The translations under genes and the position numbers were made by a program. From the NCBI RefSeq assembly GCF_008271695.1, contig NZ_VKKY01000003.1, forward strand, positions 930,001 to 994,000: a DNA stretch of 64,000 nt. Reading direction: 5' to 3'. This document shows, piece after piece, positions 27,098 to 35,313 of the stretch (within the stretch, counting starts at the first letter, position 1; each line of letters starts with the position of its first letter). The notes beneath the pieces are model-generated. The model worked only from the letters and a program-made list of their open reading frames with translations, made no database searches and was not told where the DNA came from. The DNA is from Rufibacter hautae. GTDB lineage: Bacteria; Bacteroidota; Bacteroidia; Cytophagales; Hymenobacteraceae.

Positions 27098-28763
27098 TGT
27101 CAATCCAGTTAGACATACCTTCAAGTTGCTGTTTGAGTCTGTTGTCGCCCATATTGATTAATGAATCACAACAGGTAGTACCCAATAATTCACCCAGGCT
27201 AATAGTTTTAAACCATGACTTTTTCTTGGCTGTTTCACCCAATACATGCCTTATATCATTATTTTCGATATCTAACCAATTTGATTCTAATGTACCAAAC
27301 GGTTGGTATCTGGCTTTGACACTATCCATCAACGAACCACCTAAAAGTGTAATTTGATGGTTTACCAATCCCTTTACAGCATCCCAGGGTAGGTCTTTGA
27401 AAATCTGCTGCTCTATACTGAAGTTATCTTCACAGTCTATGATTGTAATGCCCTTTCCCCTTAATTCAGATTTTTTCTGATGAACTTCTTCATCATCGGA
27501 ATCGCAGAAAATTGATACTTGATAGCCTGCTTTTAAGAAACCTTCAGCATATTTAATCTGGTTTGAGCCTTTGCCTGTTGCGAAACGAACGCCTTTGATA
27601 GAAGCATTGTCTTGACCGTTCGATATTCTGTAGGTATTTAATGCTCGTAGGATTCCAACCTCTGTCTCACCTTCGCAAATCAATACCCTTTTGGCAAAAA
27701 AGGCTTCTGGGTTTGCCCTGAGAACTGGTTGCAAGGTTGAGTCAAACTGAAATAGTTTGGTATCATTCTTAGCCATCTTAAATAGGTTTTCGGCACTCAG
27801 TTCTACTAAGACATCTCTTGAATGTGTAGTAATAAATATCTGCCCTTTATTAATATCCCTAAGAGTCTTGGCAAGATGTTGCGCCCTGTCTGGTTCTAAA
27901 CCTTGTTCTATTTCATCAATCAGCATTATGCCTCCTGATTGGCTAAGCTCACTTTGAATGGCTATGGATATCAGCCTTTTTGAACCTTTTCCTTTTAATC
28001 TAATTGGTAAGCCGTCCTGATGTAAACAAACCCTTCCATCCTTGAATGTAAGGTCTCGGCTATCAATTGTGGTTTTGATATCAGTAATTTCAACGCCAAG
28101 CATTGAAGCTGAATTCTCAATCTTCGTAATGATTGGTGATAATTGGGTGAATGGGCTATCGTCAATTTTATCTTTTGCCTCTCTTAAAGCCTCAATGATA
28201 GCTTCATTCCCCTGTATTGACTTACCACTTTCTTTCTTAAGTAAGGAATGTAAAGGGCTTCCCTGGTTCCAGGAAAAGTGCCTGTCAATAAAATCAGACA
28301 CCATGAACATCTCTAAGCAGGCTCTATCACTTGCCTTTATCTCCAAAGGTTCCTGCCTGCCATTTACCACGCACCACTTTGGCTCTAAATCCTTTTCGAC
28401 CGTCAGCCTAATAGTTAAGCACTCTCTCTGTGAGTCTTCAATATTGTCATGGATTTGATTTGTGCTTTCATCAATTACTCTTACATATAACCCATATTTG
28501 TCCTCCTGTAAAAGTCTTGGTGGAAGGTCATAAACAGTTACTTCAATCTCTATACTTGTCTCCACATTGCATCCATGGAAATCTGAATCATAGAATTGTA
28601 GATTCCAACTTCCGCATAGGACGTAGGAAATGGCTTCCAATATTGTTGATTTGCCAGAATCGCCTCTTCCAATGATGCAGATAAATTCTGAAAAGCCGAA
28701 AACTTGTTCAAAATTGGCGATGCCTCTAAAATTTGTGATTTTGAGAGTATGTATTTTTGCCAT
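27090..28763 (-). CDS. GajA-like OLD-family ATPase-TOPRIM nuclease of a Gabija-like system
   Basis: A 557-residue protein. It has an SMC/ABC-type ATPase (Walker A GRGDSGKST at residues 32-40, signature-like LKGKGSKRLIS near 250, Walker B MLIDEIEQGLEP near 275, and the H-loop ITTHSRD). A TOPRIM nuclease follows, with LICEGETE (catalytic Glu, about 365) and FCDSDDEE (DxD, about 410). This is the class 2 OLD arrangement, which is defined by a UvrD-like gene next door. Length and order match GajA (about 580 residues). GajA nicks DNA and is held in check by nucleotides. It is the first gene of the operon. Confidence 0.85.
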   Translation of the reverse strand: MAKIHTLKITNFRGIANFEQVFGFSEFICIIGRGDSGKSTILEAISYVLCGSWNLQFYDSDFHGCNVETSIEIEVTVYDLPPRLLQEDKYGLYVRVIDESTNQIHDNIEDSQRECLTIRLTVEKDLEPKWCVVNGRQEPLEIKASDRACLEMFMVSDFIDRHFSWNQGSPLHSLLKKESGKSIQGNEAIIEALREAKDKIDDSPFTQLSPIITKIENSASMLGVEITDIKTTIDSRDLTFKDGRVCLHQDGLPIRLKGKGSKRLISIAIQSELSQSGGIMLIDEIEQGLEPDRAQHLAKTLRDINKGQIFITTHSRDVLVELSAENLFKMAKNDTKLFQFDSTLQPVLRANPEAFFAKRVLICEGETEVGILRALNTYRISNGQDNASIKGVRFATGKGSNQIKYAEGFLKAGYQVSIFCDSDDEEVHQKKSELRGKGITIIDCEDNFSIEQQIFKDLPWDAVKGLVNHQITLLGGSLMDSVKARYQPFGTLESNWLDIENNDIRHVLGETAKKKSWFKTISLGELLGTTCCDSLINMGDNRLKQQLEGMSNWIDND

Positions 28764-29096
28764 TCCTTATAATTTGTTACAGTCTGCATAGAATTACCGA
28801 ACTGTCTTTTTATTGTATTAAATATAGGGAATATATGTTGATGTCTATTAGTGACTGTAAGATATAGGGTAGACGTACGTTATCTCAACTGGCTTAGGCT
28901 CCTTCACCCAATATTAGAAGGTTGTAGAAATATTAGGCCAAGTGCTGGTTGCTGTGAAGTATTACGAGTAGTTGTCCTGGCTAAAAACCAATGGTGTATT
29001 GGTGAATGTAGGTGCCAAAAGGTCAAGTTTTATTACTGACAATATAATATTGCTGATAATAATGTTGCTTTACATTTACGAAAGTGGCATTAGGTA

Positions 29097-29519
29097 TTAT
29101 TCAAGTACACTATTAATTCTGAGCTTTCTTATTAAAGCCACATCCAAAAAATGCTGCTTGTGACCCTTGACCAAATCAGAAACTTCAGTAGTTTTCTTGT
29201 CGCTAAAATAAGCAAGGCAGCAACCCACCTGGTAGGACATCTCGCATATTACAAGTCTATTGAATTTTTTATGATGGTAGTAGTTGACCGAAGACATGTC
29301 TTCTATGCTGTAACCTTCCATTTCATGCCAACCAATCAATTCAATGGTATCCATTTCAAGCCTCTGAAGCTTGTTGTCTGAAATAATATAGAGTGCGTCA
29401 CCTTTCCTGACCTTATAATCTGTATCATTCGCATACATCAACCTGAGGTTATTTTGTGACGCTTTTTCCATAGCAACCCTGTCAATCGCTAAGACTGCAT
29501 CCTTTAACTGTTTGTTCAT
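29097..29519 (-). CDS. Hypothetical protein
   Basis: A 140-residue soluble protein of mixed composition, without signal peptide, membrane segment or motif I can name. It follows the tandem paralogue pair (29,556-30,330) on the same strand after a 36-base gap, so the three are probably one transcript of small accessory genes. Confidence 0.5.
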   Translation of the reverse strand: MNKQLKDAVLAIDRVAMEKASQNNLRLMYANDTDYKVRKGDALYIISDNKLQRLEMDTIELIGWHEMEGYSIEDMSSVNYYHHKKFNRLVICEMSYQVGCCLAYFSDKKTTEVSDLVKGHKQHFLDVALIRKLRINSVLE

Positions 29520-29555
29520 TTCATGTTCTTTTCTTTTTAGATACTAAGTGTTTGG

Positions 29556-29960
29556 CTAAGAAGTCCAACCCATGTGTTTGTCCAATAATCTTGAAGATGC
29601 CCTGTTCCAAATCTGGCATCTTGCATCACAAATGGTACAAGCTGTTTCCTTAAAATCAATATTATAACAGTTGCATCGTGAGTTTTTGATGATAGTGCTT
29701 CTGTATTCCTCTTTTGTCTCTTCATCAATTTCTTGGGTTAGACCGTTGTAATCAACCCAGAGATAGTTGTCTTGTTGGTCTACCGCTACAGTTCTGGTGG
29801 CACCTTCTTCAAATTTGAAGATATGCAGGAAGGCAGGTGCCACAATGGTTCTTCTTTTGGAAGAGTGAATGCCGTAGAAGTTTTTTGATTCATCCATCGT
29901 TTTGTATAGTAGCTCTTCCTTATCATGGAAAAGTATCTCGTTTATCAGTATGTATACCAT
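29556..29960 (-). CDS. Hypothetical protein, paralogue of the upstream gene, with C-terminal cysteines
   Basis: A 134-residue protein. Residues about 15-85 align with the upstream 122-residue protein: LLYKTMDESKNFYGI here against VVYKTYDSDNQLYGL there, then IFKFEEG against IFPFAKNG, then DNYLWVDYN against GEYVWVGLD. The C-terminal 45 residues differ and contain five cysteines (CNCYN, then ACTICDARC) that could bind a metal. The gene is separated by a single base from its paralogue (29,962). The function is unknown. Confidence 0.55.
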   Translation of the reverse strand: MVYILINEILFHDKEELLYKTMDESKNFYGIHSSKRRTIVAPAFLHIFKFEEGATRTVAVDQQDNYLWVDYNGLTQEIDEETKEEYRSTIIKNSRCNCYNIDFKETACTICDARCQIWNRASSRLLDKHMGWTS

Positions 29961-29961
29961 A

Positions 29962-30330
29962 TTAGTTTATCTTTTTAGTATTTGAGGTGTAATCGTCATA
30001 ACCCATGAAAACCTCTGTTTTTTGGGTTCCTACCTCTGCTGAGTTTGTGATAGATGCATAGAAAGTAGACCATACCAATTGCTCACCTTCCTTCATTTTT
30101 GATTCATTAAAGTCTAAGCCTACCCATACATACTCTCCATTTTCAGTTATAGCGGCAGCTTGACCGTTCTTGGCGAATGGAAATATTTGTGTGTAAGTAG
30201 CATCAAGGCATTTTCCGCAATCCTCAGATGGCATGTATAAGCCATATAATTGATTGTCACTGTCATAGGTCTTGTACACCACAACCATTTCCTGTTTATA
30301 TAAAAGCTCTTTGAAAAGCACATTTTCCAT
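29962..30330 (-). CDS. Hypothetical protein, paralogue of the downstream gene
   Basis: A 122-residue protein, the first of a tandem duplicated pair. It has the same strand-rich core as its neighbour (YKTYDSDNQLYGLY, IFPFAKNG, EYVWVGLD) but no cysteine-rich tail. There is no signal peptide and no recognisable family. The duplication suggests interacting partners or divergence under selection. Confidence 0.55.
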   Translation of the reverse strand: MENVLFKELLYKQEMVVVYKTYDSDNQLYGLYMPSEDCGKCLDATYTQIFPFAKNGQAAAITENGEYVWVGLDFNESKMKEGEQLVWSTFYASITNSAEVGTQKTEVFMGYDDYTSNTKKIN

Positions 30331-30445
30331 CTTATCTGATTTGTTTTAAAGTATATATCAGATTGGTAAGACGAAAAGTCGAATTGTGTGAAAGTGGTAT
30401 TTAGGCTTTCAGGGTTTTATATATAGATAAAACAATCATACATAC

Positions 30446-30625
30446 ATGACACACAGTTACAGGCTTGATGAACAGACGAGCTTCAGGATTCAGGAAATAC
30501 AATTAATCCTGGCAAAGAAGCTGAACAAACGAATAAGCAAGAAATTTATAATTGACAAGGCCATTCTGGTTCTTCAAGAAAAAATGGAATTGATGGTGGA
30601 GGCCAGACAAGATGGAACAGAATAA
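30446..30625 (+). CDS. Small helical protein, ribbon-helix-helix or antitoxin-like
   Basis: A 59-residue reading frame from ATG 30,446 to TAA 30,625. The product is basic and helical, with a strand-like start (SFRIQEIQLILAKK) and a helix ILVLQEKMELM, which suits a small ribbon-helix-helix or antitoxin-like protein. It overlaps the next gene by 14 bases, which argues that it is real and translationally coupled. The partner has no recognised toxin fold, so calling the pair a toxin-antitoxin module would be speculation. Confidence 0.5.
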   Translation: MTHSYRLDEQTSFRIQEIQLILAKKLNKRISKKFIIDKAILVLQEKMELMVEARQDGTE

Positions 30626-31025
30626 GCTTCTGATACAGTATCCACAAATACCTGCCCTACATAACAAGGGTGATGTCTTTCTTGCCCTGCCAGAATCTTT
30701 TATGTTTCAGAAGAATGGAAAAGAATTGGTATTTGAAATATCTCAGGTGCTTGATGAAGGTTTGGTAGCGGTCAACATTGTCACTGCCGTTGATGAATAC
30801 CAGAATGTAGTAGTGAGCTACTTCTCAAGTGCTGAGCCTATGGCAGTAAATGAATTGACCGTGCTGTTGATTTACATGGATGTAAATTCTAATCTGTTAA
30901 GACCGTTGACTGTGTTGGTGAATATCTTCGAGATAACCAAAGAACCAGCAACACCTGTGGGAGAACCAGGGGGATACCAATATTTTCTGCCCTTCAATAA
31001 CTGGAATGATTCCGCTACACCGTAA
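30612..31025 (+). CDS. Hypothetical protein
   Basis: A 137-residue, mildly acidic, beta-rich protein without signal or membrane segment. It starts inside the preceding 59-residue gene and forms a pair with it. It ends with the aromatic and proline-rich segment PGGYQYFLPF. I do not recognise it. Confidence 0.5.
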   Translation: MEQNKLLIQYPQIPALHNKGDVFLALPESFMFQKNGKELVFEISQVLDEGLVAVNIVTAVDEYQNVVVSYFSSAEPMAVNELTVLLIYMDVNSNLLRPLTVLVNIFEITKEPATPVGEPGGYQYFLPFNNWNDSATP

Positions 31026-31116
31026 TCCAAAATGAGTCAATTTAATAAATAATGGCAGGATTTGGAATTCTAATGTTTAGTTGTTAACTTTGTGTAATAA
31101 TTAAACAATTATAGTA

Positions 31117-31350
31117 ATGATAATAACTATTGATACAACCAGGGAAACTACGCCTGCCAAATATGCCAAGAGAAAGGGCGTGACAGTTGCGGCTGTCACA
31201 AACTGGATAGCACGTGAGCAGATAAAGCATAGACATATAGAAGAACTTGGTTTGACCCTGGTAGAGATTGACAGCGAGGAAGATAAGATAAAGGAGAGAA
31301 GGAGAAGGATAATAGAGTCATTCCTTAGGGAAGAGAAAGAGAATAAATAG
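31117..31350 (+). CDS. Small helix-turn-helix protein, excisionase-like
   Basis: A 77-residue protein with a winged-helix/MerR-like N-terminal pattern (PAKYAKRKGVTVAAVTNWI, then LTLVEID) and a very basic, charged C-terminal tail. The size and layout fit excisionase or AlpA-type recombination directionality factors, or a small regulator. It lies 790 bases before the serine recombinase gene and on the same strand. Confidence 0.55.
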   Translation: MIITIDTTRETTPAKYAKRKGVTVAAVTNWIAREQIKHRHIEELGLTLVEIDSEEDKIKERRRRIIESFLREEKENK

Positions 31351-31382
31351 TAACCAATACTTATATTAAAATAAATAACTGA

Positions 31383-31958
31383 ATGGAAAACTGGCAAAAA
31401 AAACACGCTGAACAGCTTATCACTGAAAATTTAATTCGATACGGTAATCATTTTTTCAATACTGACATAAATGTCAACCTCAATTTCGAACGAGAAGAGG
31501 TTGAAGTAACAGTAAAGGAAAAAACTTGGAGAAGTAACAGTAAGAAAAAGAGGAAATCAGAAAAATCATTAGAATCTGTTCTTCTGCGAAAAGAGGATAG
31601 AACTTACTATTTGCCTTATAGCTATTACACTTACCAGTATGAATCTGCAATTAAGGAGGATTTCAACTTTGAGGTAGGTTTAATCCCCGATGACTCAACG
31701 AAGGAGGTTAAGGTACATTTGAAATTCTCTGAATTAAGATATAAGAAAATCAATTCTAATGATGAAGGTGCGACCTATTACGACACCCACCATTATCTAT
31801 ACTCTGATAGATTTTTAAACTATATCTATTTTTATGTCAAAGGCGATACTATAATATTAGACAAGGATAACATCCAGCGCAATAGGTCGGACTACAGTCA
31901 GGCAGAGTTGCAGTTGAAGACCAGGAAAGACAAGATAAACTTCGTATTAGAGGATTGA
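31383..31958 (+). CDS. Hypothetical protein
   Basis: A 191-residue protein rich in lysine, glutamate and tyrosine, with a basic linker (SNSKKKRKSEKS) near residue 50. There is no signal peptide or membrane segment. It begins 32 bases after the helix-turn-helix gene, probably in the same transcript. The function is unknown. Confidence 0.5.
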   Translation: MENWQKKHAEQLITENLIRYGNHFFNTDINVNLNFEREEVEVTVKEKTWRSNSKKKRKSEKSLESVLLRKEDRTYYLPYSYYTYQYESAIKEDFNFEVGLIPDDSTKEVKVHLKFSELRYKKINSNDEGATYYDTHHYLYSDRFLNYIYFYVKGDTIILDKDNIQRNRSDYSQAELQLKTRKDKINFVLED

Positions 31959-31968
31959 TTTTTATAGG

Positions 31969-32053
31969 TGAACCTCAGGCTTGTTTCAATTCAAATCTGA
32001 AAGTTGCATATATAATATTCAACAAAGCTTGTATTGAAGGTAAGTGAGGTTCA
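31969..32053. repeat. Inverted repeat upstream of the serine recombinase, possible res-type site
   Basis: TGAACCTCA (31,969-31,977) and TGAGGTTCA (32,045-32,053) are perfect 9-bp inverted copies 67 bases apart, directly before the recombinase gene. Two direct copies of GCTTGT lie between them. Resolvase sites are usually placed here, but no subsite consensus can be confirmed. Confidence 0.4.
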
Positions 32054-32140
32054 AACATAAAGGGGTTGAAGAAACTCTATTTAGATTCAGTTGATGTAAA
32101 CACTACATTCCAAGTCTTAAAGCTCAAAGTAAAATTAAAT

Positions 32141-32704
32141 ATGAAAGTTGCCCTATATTTTAGAATCTCAACTCTGAATCAATCCAATGACACCCAAAAG
32201 GCAATTTTGGTTGACTATGCCCAAAGGAACGGGTATGAGTATGACCTATATGAAGAAGTGGAAAGTTCTCGCAAAACCAGGCCAGTGAAGCAACAGCTTC
32301 TGGCTAAGTTGAGGGCAGGTGAGTATTCAGGTGTTTACATCTACAAGCTTGACCGTTGGGCAAGAAGCTCCACAGAACTAATCTTGGAGGTGACGGAGCT
32401 ATATAATAAAGGGGTTGGTTTTGTGTCTTTAAGTGACCAATTAGATTTCTCTTCGGCAACTGGAAAGCTTATGTTTCAAATGCTAAGTTGCTTTGCGGAA
32501 TTTGAGAGAAGCCTTATCTCGGACAGAACAAAAGCTGCACTTCAAAGAAAGAAAGAATTGGGGGTTCAGCTTGGACGGAGGCCAGGTTCAAAGGATACCA
32601 AGAAGAGAGAGACCAAAAATTACAAATTGCGTGAGATGCGCAAGCGTAAAGCCATTGATGAATCAAAAGGTATCTTTAAGCCTTTAGAAGAATACATTTT
32701 ATGA
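32141..32704 (+). CDS. Serine recombinase (resolvase/invertase family)
   Basis: A 187-residue protein with the catalytic domain of the small serine recombinases: YFRIST with the nucleophile serine near residue 10, then the KLDRWARSS segment, the dimer-region GKLMFQMLSCFAEFER, and a short basic C-terminal DNA-binding tail (LGRRPGSKD). I choose the ATG at 32,141. An earlier in-frame TTG (32,066) would add 25 residues ahead of the conserved start. It probably resolves or inverts DNA at a nearby site. A candidate is the inverted repeat just upstream. Confidence 0.88.
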   Translation: MKVALYFRISTLNQSNDTQKAILVDYAQRNGYEYDLYEEVESSRKTRPVKQQLLAKLRAGEYSGVYIYKLDRWARSSTELILEVTELYNKGVGFVSLSDQLDFSSATGKLMFQMLSCFAEFERSLISDRTKAALQRKKELGVQLGRRPGSKDTKKRETKNYKLREMRKRKAIDESKGIFKPLEEYIL

Positions 32705-32729
32705 TTGTTTCAGATTTTATTACCGCATG

Positions 32730-32757
32730 AAATGCCCATCTTATATGATGGGCATTT
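32730..32757 (+). terminator. Rho-independent terminator of the serine recombinase gene
   Basis: A perfect 11-bp stem (32,730-32,740 with 32,747-32,757, core ATGCCCATC) with loop TTATAT is followed by TTG, 26 bases after the recombinase stop codon. Confidence 0.8.
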
Positions 32758-33101
32758 TTGCTTTACAGGCATAATCAAATAATACTCCCCCCAAACAATC
32801 AGACATACTCCAACCATGGCTTTACTGCTTCTGGGTCTACCCAACCTCCCCTGTAAAGCGACATCAAATAAACGTTCGTTTATTTGGTGTTTGAAAAAAG
32901 TAAGAAAACCTAAGTAGTAGGAGGAAAGGCTTACTATGTTACCTTCAATTAGATACTTACTTTCTAAAGATTGTTTATTGCTAACCAGCACCTATTAGGA
33001 TAGCATAGCAGAGAAAGCATATAGATACTTACAGCATTACAAATTCGTATTCATAGCCCTGCAACTACCGTACAACTAATACATATCAACAGATTTAAAA
33101 T

Positions 33102-33974
33102 TTGAAGACCATAAAGTTTCATAAAACTGAGTGCGGAGTAGACTTCCTGCTCAACGTGCGCTCTGGCGATGAACTATTAGAAGAATACACCCATACTGAT
33201 GTATACAACACTGACTTTTTTGAAATTCTGTTTTTCAAGGAAGCCAAAGGGCAGCTAATTCTGAACCAGCGGACAATTGACATTGCCGACAACACCATTG
33301 TTTTCATATCCCCCTACCAGAAGAGGCAGTGGAGAATGGACCCTCATCATCTGGATTTTACCCTGCTTGTTTTCCAAGAGGATTTTCTAAACGATTTCTT
33401 TGCCGATAAGCTATTCACTTATCGCCTGCTCTATTTTTACCAGTTGGACTACCCTCTGAGTATGACTGTCGATAGCGATGCCATGCAGAAAGCCTGTGGA
33501 ATACTAACTGAAATCAAATCTGAACTCATAGCCACCAAACTGGACAGTGAGCATATCATCCGCTCACTCCTGTACTACCTGTTGCTCAAACTCAACAGGG
33601 ATTACGCCACCCGAAACAACCTGCCGCTCGAAAAGCCTGAGAACAGCTACGCATATCAGTTCAAGAAGCTTTTAGAGGAACATATCAATGAGAAACAAAG
33701 GGTTAATGAGTATGCATCGCTCCTTGGCATCAGCAGAGTAACGCTCAACAAGGCGGTACAAGCGCAGTTTAACGTCACCGCTACCCACCTGCTCAAGCAA
33801 AGGCTACTGTTTGAGATAAAGAATTACCTGATTCACTCAGACCTCACTGTTGCGGAAATTGCCCATATACTGAATATCTCTGAGCCTAATCACTTGGTCA
33901 GGTTCTTTAAGGCGCAGGCAGGCCTTACCACTTCTCAATTCCTGTCCGATTATCAAAATGGTATGACTTCGTAG
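33102..33974 (+). CDS. AraC-family transcriptional regulator
   Basis: A 290-residue protein with a cupin-like N-terminal domain (about 1-150, strands ending VFISPYQKRQW) and two helix-turn-helix motifs in the last 100 residues (VNEYASLLGISRVTLNKAVQ and VAEIAHILNISEPNHLVRFF). The frame begins at a TTG. No ATG precedes the conserved region nearby. It lies 74 bases before the metallo-hydrolase gene on the same strand and probably regulates it. This pair has a G+C content more like the chromosome than its surroundings, so it may be cargo. Confidence 0.85.
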   Translation: MKTIKFHKTECGVDFLLNVRSGDELLEEYTHTDVYNTDFFEILFFKEAKGQLILNQRTIDIADNTIVFISPYQKRQWRMDPHHLDFTLLVFQEDFLNDFFADKLFTYRLLYFYQLDYPLSMTVDSDAMQKACGILTEIKSELIATKLDSEHIIRSLLYYLLLKLNRDYATRNNLPLEKPENSYAYQFKKLLEEHINEKQRVNEYASLLGISRVTLNKAVQAQFNVTATHLLKQRLLFEIKNYLIHSDLTVAEIAHILNISEPNHLVRFFKAQAGLTTSQFLSDYQNGMTS

Positions 33975-34048
33975 CGTTTTGTTAGTAAGCAATGTCTTGT
34001 ATGCCTCTACCTTTGTATCAAAACAAAGGACTTTAAAATCAATACGAT

Positions 34049-34816
34049 ATGGCAACAAAAACAAGTATTCAGTTAGTCAGAAATGCTACATTGGTAATCA
34101 ATTATGCTGGTCAGAGAATTTTGGTTGACCCAATGCTGATGCCAAAAGACACTATAGACTCATTTACTGGAAAGGCGAGAAATCCTATGGTGGAACTACC
34201 GATGCCTATTGATGAAATCATAAAAGACATCGACCTGGTGCTGGTTACGCACACCCATCCAGACCACTTCGACCCTGCCGCAAGTGAGGCTCTGGACAAG
34301 TCCGTTAAGCTGATAAACCAACCTGCCGATGAAGAGTATTTTCAGAATGCTGGCTTCACCAATGCCGAGACGGTAAGCGACAGTACTGAATGGAACGGCA
34401 TCAGCATCCACAGAACTGGTGGGGAGCATGGAAGCGGTGAGGTTTTAAAACACATGGGTACAGTATCTGGCTTTGTGCTGAAAGCGGAGAATCAGCCTAC
34501 TGTTTACATCGTGGGTGATAGTATCTGGATTGAAGAAATTGAGCAGAGCATTCAAAAGTTCAAGCCAGATGTTATCGTGACTAACTCGGGTGGTGCAGCT
34601 ATGCCAGGATTCGAAGACACACTTATTCTAATGGATGAAGAACAGACGATGTCTCTGATAAAAGCAAGCAGTGAGGCTAAGGTTGTGGCCGTGCATATGG
34701 AAGCGCTGGACCACTGCCGCACAACAAGAGCATCGCTGCGGCAGGCTGCGGAGAAGTCTGGTATCGTAAACAGCAAATTGCTTATCCCACAGAACGGGGA
34801 AGAGGTAGCATTATAG
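34049..34816 (+). CDS. Metallo-beta-lactamase-fold hydrolase (UlaG-like)
   Basis: A 255-residue protein with the metal-binding motif THTHPDHFDPA near residue 71 and further histidines (GGEHGSGE, VHMEALDH). The simple fold, without signal peptide, fits cytoplasmic UlaG-like hydrolases. The substrate is unknown. It follows the AraC regulator and is closed by a strong terminator, so the two genes are an independent cargo unit within the island. Confidence 0.85.
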   Translation: MATKTSIQLVRNATLVINYAGQRILVDPMLMPKDTIDSFTGKARNPMVELPMPIDEIIKDIDLVLVTHTHPDHFDPAASEALDKSVKLINQPADEEYFQNAGFTNAETVSDSTEWNGISIHRTGGEHGSGEVLKHMGTVSGFVLKAENQPTVYIVGDSIWIEEIEQSIQKFKPDVIVTNSGGAAMPGFEDTLILMDEEQTMSLIKASSEAKVVAVHMEALDHCRTTRASLRQAAEKSGIVNSKLLIPQNGEEVAL

Positions 34817-34936
34817 GTTGAACATTAATTCGTTTTACACAGCATTGATTGTCTGGAAGCGTGCTATGAGTTCTTCATCAGCACCTGACATGTGTGACTT
34901 GTGCTATATAATCGCTCAGTTTACTAATGCAATTAA

Positions 34937-34964
34937 GATGCCTGCCTCGAAAGAGGCAGGCATC
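34937..34964 (+). terminator. Rho-independent terminator after the metallo-hydrolase
   Basis: A perfect 12-bp G+C-rich stem (34,937-34,948 with 34,953-34,964, core GCCTGCCTC) is capped by the stable tetraloop GAAA and followed by TTTGTT. Confidence 0.88.
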
Positions 34965-35313
34965 TTTGTTATGATGGCGACCTTATAGCCCTGAACAAAT
35001 AGAATACACTAATAATGCTTTACGACTCCCTTTGACAATACGAGCAGTCAAGTAACGTAACTCATTGGCAGATGATGAAAACTTACTTAGATATCTTTAA
35101 TGACTTATGTGACCGTGCTACACAAAGTAAAAGCCGTTCTACTTTATCAATGACAGTAGACAAGGTAACATTCGTTATTTTAACATAGCTTTTTGCATAT
35201 GTTTTATCTTAATTTGAGTAATAGCTCACCTAAGTTTTATTGTTGCCGAATAATCCTGGTTCATTGGACAACAACTTATACTCTTATCAGGCAAATTCTT
35301 AATCCTATATTCA
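34965..35313. other. A+T-rich gap before the Argonaute gene
   Basis: About 350 bases without a supported gene. Short open stretches look like chance. The promoter of the Argonaute operon must lie here, but I could not single out a convincing -33/-7 pair. Confidence 0.4.

Noticed and set aside
28550-28789. Minus-strand frame of 79 residues at the start of the GajA-like gene
   Set aside because: It overlaps the GajA-like start in another frame and has no recognisable features.
30446-31025. Toxin-antitoxin module
   Set aside because: The overlap is suggestive, but the second protein shows no toxin fold, so I left it as two unknown genes.
32710-32991. Minus-strand frame of 93 residues after the serine recombinase
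   Set aside because: It runs through the terminator hairpin and has the composition of chance translation.
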